From contig KQ965808.1 in assembly GCA_001574975.1 (NCBI GenBank), positions 124,001-188,000 of the forward strand: a stretch of 64,000 nt of DNA, given 5' to 3'. How positions within the stretch are numbered: the stretch's first letter is position 1; each line of letters starts with the position of its first letter. The stretch comes from Gonapodya prolifera JEL478 (Eukaryota > Monoblepharomycota > Monoblepharidomycetes > Monoblepharidales > Gonapodyaceae). This document shows positions 1 through 11,600 of this stretch, piece by piece. Under the pieces are notes generated by a model. The model ran no database searches. It was not told where the DNA came from and worked only from the letters and a program-made list of their open reading frames with translations. The translations under genes and the position numbers were made by a program.

Positions 1-281
1 CTCTGAGAAAAGTGAAGCGATGAAATGGAGCAAAATGGGGTGGGGGTGGGGAGACATATTGGATTCCTTCACCGCATCAGAAGATGCAAAATGCAGCAAA
101 CTTTTCTGTATTATAGCCTTCGAATTTAAACACGTGTAAAAGAATAAATGCACCAACTATATCAGTTGTTGAGTGGGGAAATATCGAACATTGAATAACC
201 ATTTGAGCCCCAGCGACCGAGCGCGTTATACACAGAGCAATTGGCCGGCTCGACAAAGACAGAGTATCATAAAAGAGACAT

Positions 282-2672
282 TTAATTTTCGCGAAGTAGA
301 ACCCTCTCCGTCGAATCCTTGTCGCTCTTTTGTAAAGCGTCCAATTGTGATGGAACAAGAGGTTTCAAATCCATAAACATGCCGCTCTGTAACAGATCTC
401 CATTTCCACCAGGACCGCGGACATCTACAACCGCAGTTTTGGGCGAGGTGAAAACTTGGCTGGTCATCACTCTCGAGTGGTGGGTCAGGGAGACAGATCT
501 TTGAGCAAACGCGGATGTAGAGGAGGGACCCGCGGGGCCAAGGTAGGTCCTGTGCAGGTCTGGAGCCACAGAGTCCAGGTTCAGTATATCAACAGGGCTG
601 AGTAAAAAGGGCAATTAAGTTTGTAGTTGACAATTTTAAGACAAAGTTAACGTGACACTCACATATACCCAAATTGGCCCGTTGTGAGCTGAAGAATTCA
701 AGAGATTTTCATGAAAACAAAAGAAGAGATCGAATTGCGAGGACAAGCTCACGTTTTTTGCCGAAGCCCAGCCATCTCTAAACACCATTGCGAGCGCGAT
801 TCCGTTTTCAGGCAGCGCAAAGAGCTCATCGTCTTGCGTCGGCGTAAACTGCGAGTCATCACCGTACAGTCGGTTGTGAAATGGTGCATGGAGTCCCTCT
901 TTGGGAAGTTGGCAAACACTTACTGGTACGAGTACAAACAACGGCTCTCCGGGATACGGCACGCCTGTTTGAGCGCTGTTTGGGTCCATGTTACACAGTT
1001 TGGCGGCGTAATTGTAGAACCACTAGCGTTATCAGCGGATCCCAGATCAGGTCAGATGCGATAACGAATCGTTTGACGAGGGTGCGGAATTACCCACGTG
1101 GTTGACGACGGTATGTGAATCTGGCGGATTCACGTCCAGACTTCCGGGGAGTTCGGGCGCACCGACTGCTTTTGATGTCGACGCAGGAGCGAAGAACTTG
1201 GTTCCTGGAACCGTGAGCTGGATGAGCTGGGGTGTTGATACCAGAGACTTCGAGCTCGAATCCGAGACAGCGACAGAGCCAGCGTTTGCGTGCGTGCTGG
1301 AAAGAGTAGTCGCTGACACCGAGAGGAGGTCGCTGTGGGGGAGTGTCCCCGCAGTGGGTGGCGCGAGAACACTTGAAGGGACGATTGATAGTGTTGGTGG
1401 CGGAAGTGATTTGGGAAACGCGTCTTGGTGGGTTTGTTCGACCGCAGAGCCGAGGGTCGACTTTGATGGTGAGGTAGGGAATGGCGGTTCGTATGTGGGT
1501 ACTGTGGTGGGGTGCGGAGAGGTGGACGGATCCGCATTTGCAGACAGCAGGCTTTTGCCTTGCGCGGGCTCGCGGTTTGATGATTTCGCTCTACGTGCGG
1601 GTATCAAGCGCAGTCAGAGATTTCGCAACATGAATACCAAATATGTGGTGCGAACCTTTTCTTGAGGAAGTATGCCGCAAGACCGACTGCCAGGGCGATG
1701 ACGGCTGCCAGCGCACCAGCAGTCGCCCCGGCGATGATTCCTACGTTCTGTCCACCTCCGTTTGCTGGGGATTGTGATGTTGTGTCTACCTTTAGGGCTT
1801 GATGTGATGTACGCGTAAGAATTACATCTGCGACGTGTCTTGGTAAGACATGAGACTGTTTTCCTCACAAGTGGGGAGGCAGGCCAGGACGGTAGCATTC
1901 CATGCGGTGCCATTATTGCAAGTGCATCCGATCTCCGGTGTACTATTCCAACTGCAACACAATTGATAGCCGGTGGTGCGTCAACATGTGGATCAGCAAA
2001 CATGCGGGAGGCGGGCAAAACTTCAACCAATTGATTAAAGACGCGCTGAGATCAATGCGAACTTACTATGAGTTTGGCGAGCAGCACTGGCCCAACTCGC
2101 CTACTGCTGTCCATCCCGATCTGCAAGCGCACTGCTGAAAAGTGTTGGGGATTGTGCCCCACGGGCAATCGGTAGGTGTCGAGTTTGCTCCAAAGCAGCT
2201 AGCGTTGTCCGATGATATATTGTGGACAAATGAAAATGAGGGACAGTGTGCTTCGGAAGATCTTTGCGGCTAGCCTCTCACGTGGCGTAGGTTGCATTCC
2301 AAGTCGTTTCAGCCTTGCACGCACATACACCGGTAGTCTTGTTCCAGCTGTGCGTTTTCATTGCGGTAAAGGTTGCCTGAGTAAACTATCAACGACGATA
2401 TAGCGAAGAGACCGTTCACTCACTCTGAATTCGGGGAGCAACACGTTCCATTCGAAGCCGGATGGTACCCAGTGATGCAGTTGCATTTTCCAGCGCCATC
2501 GTCGACAGTTCCAAAGGGGCAGGTCTGAGATGCGAAAGTGGGATCGCAATCTTAGGATGGATGGTGGTGGGAGTCACTCTGAGACCCGACCCACTTGAAC
2601 GAGGGAGATGGATACAAGGGCCGTGGCAATGGGCGAAGAGAAAAACCTTCTTCTGGCTGTTTTGACTGCCAT
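282..2672 (-). CDS. Secreted-Cys-module / transmembrane / SH3 protein
   Basis: Eleven exons, with introns read from GT..AG sites and a spliced length of 1620 nt (539 aa). Exons: 2672-2595, 2524-2424, 2347-2282, 2198-2067, 1951-1869, 1785-1656, 1590-1098, 1022-924, 848-753, 688-663, 597-282. The N-terminus is a signal peptide (MAVKTARRRFFSSPIATALV..). Two eight-cysteine modules follow (about residues 27-153), each reading CPxGT..CxC..G..CCSPNS..WN.T..CxC..WNAT..C. Exons 2-3 and 4-5 each encode one module. A glycine-rich stretch leads into one membrane helix (GIIAGATAGALAAVIALAVG, about 165-185) and a KKR stop-transfer. A Ser/Thr/Pro-rich cytoplasmic tail follows, then an SH3 domain (about 362-436: TPTQDDELFAL, GWASAKN, TGQFGYIPVDIL). 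SH3 domains bind proline-rich ligands; fungal Sho1 is a membrane-SH3 sensor, but this topology differs. A surface sensor/adaptor role is inference. It is divergently transcribed from VPS18. Confidence 0.85.
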
Positions 2673-3008
2673 CAGACCCGGTGTCCCCGGGGGGAAGAAG
2701 ACGAAAGAAGTCGACGTTTTTCCCTTGCTGTGGCCAGGTAGAGGGACGAGCGCCCAGTCAAGTGAGCACATGCTTACATAACTTGCCTGAAAACGACTCG
2801 TAGTTTGTCGTGGGATACATAACGATTTGTAATGGCGCAAGCTGTGTTTGCACTTGGTGTCTCAAGAGGTTTCGGGTTAGTTGAAACTGCTCTCCAAAAT
2901 AATACTGTGAAAGCATTTCATTTATGAAATGACGAAGAATATAATATCAAAGGATTGGTCTCTGAGTTGTGTGGTACTTCAGAGCCCGCGACCAAGAAAC
3001 AGAGGGCC
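2673..3008. promoter_or_regulatory. Divergent intergenic region, SH3 protein / VPS18
   Basis: This 336-nt gap separates the start codons of two divergently transcribed genes and must contain both promoters. I see no convincing TATA box or named site; the part next to VPS18 is AT-rich (about 2890-2955). An in-frame upstream ATG for the SH3 gene exists at 2838-2840, so its start could be longer, but the start at 2672 gives a clean signal peptide. Confidence 0.5.
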
Positions 3009-6000
3009 ATGTCCCTCTTTGACGCGATCGAAGGCGACCCCGAACCCCGTTCGCGAGGGCCCTACGGCCGACCCATATCTGTCGCGGACTCTTTCGACCT
3101 CTCTACCACAGCACGCGGCCTTCAGTTGCCCATCGGTGGGCAGGGGGTCGATGGACTCGGAGGGCTCGCAGGCGGATCGCCCGTGTTGCCCTCGCTCGAA
3201 CTCGTAGCAAATGCAGCTGGTGGCGGTACGGGACGGCTGGAACAGGTTCCCGTGTTCGCGCTGGATCCCGTGCAGTTTGCATTTCCGGGGGAGCTCGTGG
3301 CGGTCGCAGTGGCGAACAATATCCTGGCTGCAGCAGTAGATGTGAATGGAGTGGGTCATAGACTATTGCGGATTGACCTGTCCAAGTCGGCGGGGGAGCG
3401 GGATGCCGTTGAAGGTGTGTTGACATTTGACATGTGTTTGGAACGAACGATTCTGTAGTTCTTGGACCGAATCTCCTGTTTTATTTACTAAACGCTTGGA
3501 TTCGATACGAAGATGGTATTGAATTGGGTTGGAGTTCCCTCTGAACGTTCCTGTTTGGCTAGCACGTGTATGCCTCAGCCATAACCAGCTTTCATTATCG
3601 CCGACGAGTTTCTCACCTTCACTCTCTCTTCACACAGAAATCGATGTCTTCCCTACACGCCCTCCCAACGCATCATCAGCAACCTCATCCTCCGCCCCAC
3701 CCATCAACAAAGTTCGCGGCATGTATTTCGACCACTTTGGAAGGCACCTCCTCATAACAACAACGTTGGGCGACGTGTATTATCTGTTCGCAGGGTGGAA
3801 GCGAGCAAGGATGATGATTAAGCTCAGAGTGAGTCACTACCGCCGTTTCGTAAACGAATTACACCACAACCGTCCGGCTCACTTCCCAGGGCCTCCACGT
3901 ACACGCCGTCTCGTTCCCGCCACCATACCCTCCACCACCACCCTCACCTTCACCGTCCTACCTCGCTCGAAACTCCCCCACAACTGGCCCCACCCTCCTC
4001 GCCACCCGTTCGGGCAAACTTTTCGAAGTGGACTTCCGCGCAGACGCCGAGCGCGGGAAGGAGGAGCGGTATCTCAAGCAAGTCTGGATTGCGGAGTCAG
4101 ACCCGGGATCGGCGGATGCGGGGGAGGAGGGAATGGGCGTTACAGGTGTTCGTTGGGAATGGGCACAAGTACCGGAGCCGTCAACTGGAACTGACGCCGC
4201 CCCGTCCAATACCCAAGCCCACCCTACCGCCATCGTTCTACTTAGTACCCGCCGTGACCTCTTCGCCTTCGCGGGCGCGGTGCCACCCTACCACGCGGAC
4301 CCTACCGGGGCACAATCGACCTTACTGGGCGTGTTCTCCAATGACCCCGTAGCGACCCTCGAAGTGAACCAACCACCTGGATCACCCACTTCCCAGCCCC
4401 CGCCTCGCGCCCCGGCACTTTCCGTGTACCGCCCACCCGACGACGCACCAGACGGGTCTGGCCCTGCACCGGCGGAGCGGTTCGCGTGGGGAACACAGGC
4501 GGGCGTGATGGTCGGGGTGCTGGATCTCGCGGACGCCAAGAACCCGGTGAAGGAGGCTGAACTTGTGCCGTACCCGCCGTCGGACCTGTTGGGGACAGCG
4601 GCGCCGAGCGCGCCGTCGGCCCAGCCTGCGGATTCTAACGCCCCCAAGCCGACTCCGCCCACACCTATATCTGTCCTCTGTGCAGCCGTTCATGTGCTTC
4701 TCCTTTACCCGCGCCGCATCACCGCTTGCTCCGCTTTGTCCCTCGCTCCCACTTGGACAGCTGTTCTGCCCACACCGGCAAACTCCACGCCCACGACACC
4801 ACCTGCGCTCCACCTGGCCTGCGACACCTCTGCGGGAACTTTCTGGGTCCCGCTACGCCCTTCTCTTGTCGAACTCCTCGCGACCGACGAGCGCCGTGAC
4901 GAATGGCTCGCCCTGCTCCAGCGGGGCAAGTTCTCCTCTGCTACCCGAGCAGCACGAACTGAAGTGCAGAGAAGAGCCGTCGCCAGAGCTGAAGGGGAGG
5001 CTAAGTGGGAAGAGGGAAAGTACGGGGAGGCAGCGGCGAGTTGGGCGGGAGCGGATGTGGGGGTGGAAGAGGTGGCTGTGAGGTTGTGGAGTGTTGGCGA
5101 GAAGGATGGGTTGAGAGTATTTTTGGAAGGAAGGTTGGAAGGTGCAAGAAAGAGCGTACGTAGTGTCGTTTCGGGTGTCGATGTCAGAGACATACTTTCC
5201 GCTCGACTAGGACGTCATCCAAAAAGTCTTACTCTGCACCTGGCTCACCGAACTCTACTTAGATCGCCTCGATTCCATCCCACCTCCTCCCCCCTCATCC
5301 TCAACAGACCCATCCCACCCTTACGTTGCCGCTCAGACGTCACTCCTCTCCTTCCTCCACCACAACCTCGCCTCGCTGGACGTGCCCACCACGTTCCAGC
5401 TCATACAGTCACATTCCCACCCGGCCCTCTACCTTTCGTTTGCCCGTCTCGTCGGAGATTGGGATCGGGCACTTGCCCACTTGGTTTCGGAGAAGCAGTG
5501 GGATGAGGCTGTGGATATGTTGACGACGAAGGTCCCCCTTGGACGAGCTGCGGACCTATCGTACAAGTACAGTGCAGAACTCATGAGTGAGCGACCATCT
5601 GACACGGTAGCTGGGTGGATACGTATGGGTGGGGGAGTAAACCCGAAGCATCTTGTTCCAGCCATGGTGAGGTATGATGTAGAGAGGTCGACAAAGACGA
5701 AGGAAGTTGGAGTGGACAGCAAAGGTGATAAGGGTGAGGCTCACCAAGGAGTTCGGTACTTGAGGTTTGTGGTGGACAAGCTGGGTAACAAGGATGCTGC
5801 GGTGCACAATTATCTTGTTGCGTTGTATGTCGCGAGGGCTGGTGAAGTGGGGGAAGAGACGAGTGGGATACTGGAATTTTTACGAGGGGTGAGTGATTGT
5901 TTAATATTCGTGCTCATTAAATACCGTGACGATGTGTCAAGCAATCTTCCCAGCATCGGACTCCACACTACGACCTCCATTATGCCCTCCGTCTCTGCAG

Positions 6001-7191
6001 CCAATCTGGTCTGGTCTCTTCGTGCGTCGCCATCTGTCAATCTGTCGGACTTTGGGAAGAAGCTGTTGATCTCGCGCTCGCCAGCGGGCGGGTTTCCGAG
6101 GCTGAGGAATGTGCGGATAAAGCCAGGGCAGGACGAGGCGTGGTCCTAGGCAAGACGGGATTGTTAGACGAAGAAGATGGGGAGGAAGATGAAGATACAA
6201 AGGAGTTGAGGAGGAAGATGTGGTTGAAGATTGCGCGGCACGTGGTGGACGAGAAGAAGGACATCAAAAGGTGGGTATGGAGATGATGACCATGACTTCC
6301 GTCCCTTTATTTGTTTCACTAATGAACTGCTATCCCCTTCAGTGCTATCGATCTTGTCAAAAAGTCCTCCGACCTGCTCAAACTTGCCGACATCCTCCCA
6401 TTTTTCCCTGACTTTGTGCTCATCGACGACTTCAAGGACGAGATCTGCGCTGCTTTGGAAGAGTATAATGTCCACATCGAGCGACTGCGGAGGGAGATGG
6501 ACGAGGCCACGCGGGCGGCGGAGAGTATACGTTTGGATGTGAGAGCGTTGAGGAATAGGTGAGAGTACTGTGGTCGCACGTTAACAACGTATCATTTTGT
6601 GTGCTGATGGGAGTGCCTTTGAAGATACGTTGTCATCCAGCCCAATGAGAAGTGTTATATGTGCGCCGACCCACTCATGCTGAGGCAGTTTTACGTTTTT
6701 CCCTGTGGACACTCGTTCCACGCTGATTGTCTTATTCGTGAGGTACGTGGCACCCATGTTATGACCTGTTCTCATTAATGTACGTTCGTATATTCATCCA
6801 TTTTTTCTTCGCCTTCCCAAAACAAAAGATCACGAAAGAACTCTCTCCCCGCATGGTTCGCCGTATCCGCGACCTTCAGGACCGGATCACCAAGGTCCAC
6901 CAGCGTGTCGTGCAGAACTCATCCACTTCCGGACCCGGTGCTGGCAAACCACCGTCTTCAGCTGCCGCTGCCTCGTCTGCCCCGACGCCATCTTCGACGT
7001 CGTCTTCCTCAGCCGCCGCCACTGCCCAGCACAAGAAGAACATGACGGAGCTGTCGCACCTGAGGGACGAGTTAGACGATGTTGTGGCCGGAGAGTGCAT
7101 GCTTTGTGGCGAAGTAATGATTCGGACGGTTGACAGGGCATTCGTGGATGAGGAGAGGGAGAGCGAGGCACTGGAGGCATGGGAGACGTAG
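3009..7191 (+). CDS. VPS18: Vacuolar protein sorting protein VPS18 (PEP3)
   Basis: Core subunit of the HOPS/CORVET tethering complexes, which drive endosome-vacuole fusion. Eight exons (3009-3414, 3638-3828, 3890-5155, 5211-5888, 5954-6270, 6343-6558, 6625-6742, 6829-7191) give 1184 aa with every junction in frame. The N-terminal beta-propeller shows the family signatures PVFALDPVQF, VAVAVANNIL, HRLLRIDL and KVRGMYFDHFGRHLLITTT. A clathrin-type alpha-solenoid follows, with SHPALYLSFARLVGDWDRAL, HYDLHYALRLC and the conserved block AIDLVKKSSDLLKLADILPF. The C-terminal RING-H2 has CYMCADPL, CGHSFHADC (about residues 1035-1060) and the distant second half CMLCGEVMI (about 1160); the Ser/Ala-rich spacer between them is typical of Vps18. 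Length matches fungal Vps18, slightly enlarged by Pro/Ala-rich inserts in the propeller. The start MSLFDAIEG at 3009 is the first in-frame ATG. Confidence 0.95.
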
Positions 7192-7464
7192 GCAAAGGAG
7201 AATGGCAACCAGGCAGGGTGGGGAAAGTGTCGCTGCTTCATTTCATTTTGGGAACGTGAGCAACGAGAATTACTACGGACTTTTCTTATTTCGACTCTTC
7301 TTTGGGTCATAGGTCGCGAAATTACAATTTACCACATAGTTCCTGTTAGTTGAACTTTGACCAGTGGTCGTTACTCATTTCACTCTGGCTTGTGGTCCTT
7401 GGTTGTTGCCTGTTGTAACGAGTCACCTAATCAAACAATGGAGGAGCACTCAGAGCCGCGCGAA

Positions 7465-8436
7465 TTAACTCACTGACTTGGCAATGCGAAAGTCAGTCCC
7501 CAAGGTAGTCCGCGTTGCTTCGTCTACTTCCGACCGGAGTTTGACGAGGTCGGAAAGTTCTTCTGTCGTCATGTGAGCTGACCAACAGATGAAGATTTGT
7601 CAAGCCAAGTCCTGTTGTGCATTAGCGACTTTACTCACCGTCGAGTTCCTACGCTCAACATTGTTGTGCAAGTACAACTGCAATTAGATCATTCCAGTCG
7701 GGACAGGCCTTGACGACCACCAACCTGCATCACTTTCGTCAATACTTCCATCACGGAGGACCTTCGTGTTCCCTTGTGTTCCACATCAATCATTTCCCCT
7801 GCTCTTGCCAGTCCCTCCCTGACTTTCTCGTGGCCCTCTTTGAGGTGGACAACATCTAGGGGTGTGCCGGAGGCGGCGAGGATATCAAGTTTCGGGTAGA
7901 GTACACACTCCTCGGCGATTGTATGGAGAGAAACGAGATGAGTGTCTAGTGGGCAATGCGTTAATGCTGGGAGTACTATGGATGGTACTTCATTAGAATA
8001 CTCCACACTCAATGAGGATCCCGCGCTTCTTGTCCTCGTCGCGCTCATTCTGGAACTTTTTGCAGAGCTCTCTGATGGCGCTTGAGATCAAATCAACTCG
8101 ATAAGTTCTCAGATACCTTTCCAGAGGGTGAAGCCGCCTCACTTGTGTTCCGCAATAATGACTTCATCGATGGGTCTGACATCGGAATCGTCGAGAACCT
8201 GGATCGGACATCATTGGGTTGCGGCTCGAGTATATGTAAAAGCTGCAAGGGAGACTCGCATCATTTGCCATTCCACCGAAAGACTCGAGAGTTCGCTTGA
8301 CAGTGTCAGCACCAGAAGCTCTCGATGACACGCATCGCAGGGGAATTCGAAGAATAGATGCAGTCGATGGAAATGGAATCTGTGACATCAAGCCAAGAAC
8401 GTGGCGGGAAAGAAGTACTGTGTTCGTTCTGTTCAT
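7465..8436 (-). CDS. HHE (hemerythrin-like) protein, copy A
   Basis: Paralogue of the adjacent gene at 8632-9883. The HHE cation-binding helices are visible: SLHTIAEECVLYPKLD, VVHLKEGHEKVREGL and, after a 10-nt microexon (7648-7639), ELDAHMTTEELSDLVKLR. The His/Glu residues of these helices would form the di-iron or other metal site. The N-terminus from 8436 (MNRTNTVLLSRHVLGLMSQ..) is basic, hydroxylated and acid-poor, so it looks like a mitochondrial presequence. The join between this first exon and the next (near 8200-8245) is unresolved because the frames do not meet at an obvious splice pair. The protein ends right after DFRIAKS and lacks the THVPTRPHPSAPD tail of copy B, so it is C-terminally short by about 45 residues. 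It converges on VPS18, with 273 nt between stops. Confidence 0.7.
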
Positions 8437-8631
8437 GGTTCGTTGTGCGGTAGTTGTGCGTTCAGGTGCATAATTTCATGTTTCATTTATATAATTGAAA
8501 AGCAAACTATGCATTTATCGACCGGAGATGAAAGGTTTATGCAGCTTCTATTCAGTTGTAGAATGCAGAAGATTGTTTCAAGCAGCCCCTGGGGACTGCT
8601 GTTGGCACATCCATCACGCTCCTACAACCCG

Positions 8632-9883
8632 TCACTGGATTCGTCTTTCCGCAAAATCCTTGCCCATATCACGAACTCTGTCAAGCATGGCTGCAGGGAG
8701 TCCAGCTACAGTGCATAAAATCTGAGTTAGTTTTATCGATTCTAAAATGTATTTTATCAACTCACCCATGAACTCCTTGAGTCCTCCCGTATCCGGAGCT
8801 GACGGGTGGGGCCTGGTAGGTACGTGCTGTAAAGGTGGGGAATTTTGGATGAGGCGGTATTGCAACAACCACCACGTCATGCGCACCGTCTTGGCAAAGC
8901 TGAACTCCAGGCCGAGCCTTTTCCTGGTGGCATCGTCCATTTTCTTTTGGACTCGAACGAGGTCAGACTGCTCTTCTGTTTTCATGTGCTCTGCAATGCA
9001 ACCGAAATGTCAGATTCAAGATGTCACGTCAACTCATGTTTTCATTCATACTTCCTCACCTTCGAGATCCTGCAACAGTAAAATAAAAAATAAAACATAC
9101 ACCTTAAGTCAGAGATAACATCACTCTTTCCTGCCGAATATCATACCAACCTTCATAACCCCCGCCAACATTTTCTCGACACTCGCGCTCTTTTCACCCT
9201 TCCCTTTGCTTGACATCATCTCATCCACGTGGTACAGCCCATTTTTGATCTTTTGGTGTCCCCCTCGCAAGTTTCCCACGTCTATTCTAGACTCCGACGC
9301 CGAGAGGGAATCGAGGACTGGGTATAGGATCATTTCCTCGGCGGCGGAATGGAGGGCTACCTCGCGGATGACTACGAGAGAGGACAAAAGCAATCAGAGT
9401 GCTGTCTATGAAGGCGACTCACATGATATTTTAACGGTCCACTCACATTCATTCACAATGGCCTCCTTCTTGATCTCGTCCACTTCCTTTTGGTACCTGT
9501 CGTAGAGCTCCCTTATCGACCTAGTTCCCATCCATCAAATATTTTAGACCTTGAGAACGGCTCGTATATCGGGAGTTTCGGGACCAGCTAACTCACTGGT
9601 GGTCTGTAACGATGAGCTCATCAATTCCCCGCACTTTGTCCACGACCTTTTTCCGTCGATAATCGCGCTGAGCCACGTAAATGTGTGCCACAGTTGCTGC
9701 TCTCACCTGTTTGACCTTGTCCTTGGCCTTCTGCGCGTCCCCGCTAACACGTTCAACAGGCGACTCGGAGTTCACCTGTCGGACGATGGCAAAGGGAATC
9801 GATTTCCACGCAGGAGTGACGCAAAGGACACGAGGAGCGACGAGCACTGGTCCACGAAACGCGAGCTTGGAGATGGCAGGCAT
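8632..9883 (-). CDS. HHE (hemerythrin-like) protein, copy B, probably mitochondrial
   Basis: Seven exons (9883-9597, 9520-9447, 9371-9151, 9069-9060, 8990-8887, 8826-8766, 8705-8632) sum to 831 nt, 276 aa. The N-terminus MPAISKLAFRGPVLVAPRVL is an amphipathic, Arg/Lys-rich presequence, which suggests mitochondrial import. The HHE domain covers about residues 90-215: VTDHQSIRELYDRYQKEV, EVALHSAAEEMILYPVLD, NLRGGHQKIKNGLYHVDEM and DLEEHMKTEEQSDLV supply the His/Glu ligands. The C-terminal THVPTRPHPSAPDTG motif is typical of fungal and bacterial HHE proteins of this class. Exon 4 is only 10 nt (GATCTCGAAG). Function in metal binding, oxygen or redox sensing is known only at family level. Confidence 0.85.
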
Positions 9884-10856
9884 GTGTGGTTGGATGTTGG
9901 GGAGCGAGCGGATGGATAGGGCTAAGCTCGGCTAAACTCAAAATTCTCAGTATCCGAAAGGAAATGGGTGCGTCATATTTTGAATGCACCTTCCAGGATC
10001 CAAAACAAGTGCATTAAACAAGCGGAGAGATCAAGGACAAGTTTCGTTTCTCTAAGCCCCACGTTTAGTAAAGACGCCCGGATTTCCCTTGATTTGGGAC
10101 CAAAGTCCGAGAGTATGTTAAGGCTTCTCATGGTTTCGGACACGAAAGTTATGAGCCACGGGGATTCCTCGGAGTATGCGTACCGCGTTGGCTCTACTTG
10201 TTGTTTGGTGGCGAATGGTGATGTTGTATTTGTGATCACTGTAGGCAACATCAGACCTCTCCGCGGCCCAAAAAGGTTGACTTGCTCATCCTTTGAAATT
10301 GTTACTCCTAGAGGCATCATCTCTACAGAAGATTTTGCGGCTACTCAAAGCTCACAAGGACTATTCTTCATAACCACCACAGTTGCGCTTCCGTTAGTGG
10401 TATAATGGGCAGGAAAACACAGTCTGAATTGAAATGTACAGTACGACTTCACCACGGACGCGGAGGCAAAGTGGCATGTTGGACGCCCTTAACTTTTGTG
10501 TATTTTTGATTCGCTGGTGTGCGTCCTTACTCGTCTTACCATCAACCGACAATAAATAGTATCAATCCGGCTACATATCAGAGCTAGACGTGGGTGGTCA
10601 ATTGCTCAAACGCGATTGAGATCTGTCCTGTATGGCACTTTCTTCCCTCATTTCAGTTTTCAAACATCGTACAGTGCTTTACTCGCCAAAGCAACATTCC
10701 ACATACCCCCCAATGCCCTTCACTTCATTTTACCCCCTCCTCTTCGGATCCGTCGCCCTCTCGCCCTCTTCCTCCCCATCGTCAATGGCACGAAACCCAG
10801 GAGGTAAGTTCTTGCGTTCGTTGTAGCGAGTCTGCGCACCCATTTGCTGAACGACG
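9884..10856. other. Unassigned 1-kb stretch
   Basis: Two overlapping open frames of 115-145 codons lie here on opposite strands (9968-10405 plus; 9973-10320 minus). Neither has a recognisable motif, and I could not attach either to spliced neighbours. They may be fragments of an unrecognised gene or chance. Upstream sequence of HHE copy B must also lie here. Confidence 0.4.
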
Positions 10857-11189
10857 TCAGCACCGCGTGGCGGTAATTGTTTGGTGGTCGAGGGGGACGG
10901 CGGGTGCTGGGCGGAGTGATGTTCCTATTACATTCGGCAAACATATGGCGGAGAAAACATTGACACCACATACAGGACTTTCCAATGCGGCTTGGATATG
11001 CTCTGGTATCGCGTCATTGTCTTTTGGGGCGTGTTCATCGACAAAGGACTTGGGCGATGGATGACCTGCAGTTCCGTGTTTGTCCTTGGGAAGGTCGGAC
11101 AGAGGCATCAGTTGGAAAAACTGTGGTGAAGCGATGGGCAATCGTGCTTTGTAAAAACGCCCTCGAAGAATTGCGGCGAGGGTAGACAT
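10857..11189 (-). CDS. Hypothetical small protein
   Basis: Open frame of 110 codons starting MSTLAAILRGRFYKARLPIA, basic and free of acids like an organelle presequence, then a hydrophilic stretch (PLSDLPKDKHGTAGHPSPK, FVDEHAPKDNDAIPEHIQAA). A good donor (GTATGTGG) follows the codons for LESP at about 10975, so the real protein probably splices there rather than running to the stop. I could not find the next exon with confidence, and upstream frames on the same strand (to 11494) may be further exons. No family recognised. Confidence 0.3.
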   Translation of the reverse strand: MSTLAAILRGRFYKARLPIASPQFFQLMPLSDLPKDKHGTAGHPSPKSFVDEHAPKDNDAIPEHIQAALESPVCGVNVFSAICLPNVIGTSLRPAPAVPLDHQTITATRC

Positions 11190-11600
11190 AGGAAACTCGG
11201 GATTGAATTCTGTAGCCGGTTGCGCGCTTGAATGGTCGCTTGGCCAAACTATTTATCCGTTCTTTTTGCAAGTTCTCATTCCATATCAAGTAATTGAATT
11301 GCGGCTGACCTTCCAATAATTACATCAACATCGGTGTTGTACCCTGAAGTCCGCGGTGTACCGAGGTGGAACAGTGGATCACACATTTGTGACAACCATC
11401 CAGGTATGTATACTGCGAAGGCCGAACCACCAACAGTAATCAATTGGAAGGTTGACTCCGATGGATGTTTATCTATAGCGGATGAACCTAACATACAGGG
11501 CTACACATAGCTGGAACAGCTGATTCGTAATACACTGATCGCTCGCCATAAAGCCCACGTCCATGACCAGAACGTCCAGGCATAGCCGCACAACGCTTTT
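11190..11600. other. Intergenic or unresolved sequence
   Basis: Minus-strand open frames (11276-11494 and neighbours) have GT..AG-like boundaries but no recognisable motif. I see no RNA gene and no clear repeat. Confidence 0.3.

Noticed and set aside
1102-1665. 187-codon plus-strand open frame
   Set aside because: It is the antisense of the Ser/Thr/Pro-rich tail exon of the SH3 protein; no motif of its own.
4705-5193. Minus-strand open frame opposite VPS18
   Set aside because: Lies wholly antisense to the VPS18 solenoid exon and is low-complexity Ser/Thr/Ala.
10786-10920. Possible tiny spliced peptide MARNPGAPRGGNCLVVEGDG..
   Set aside because: A fair donor and acceptor exist, but about 25 residues without homology or context is not enough.
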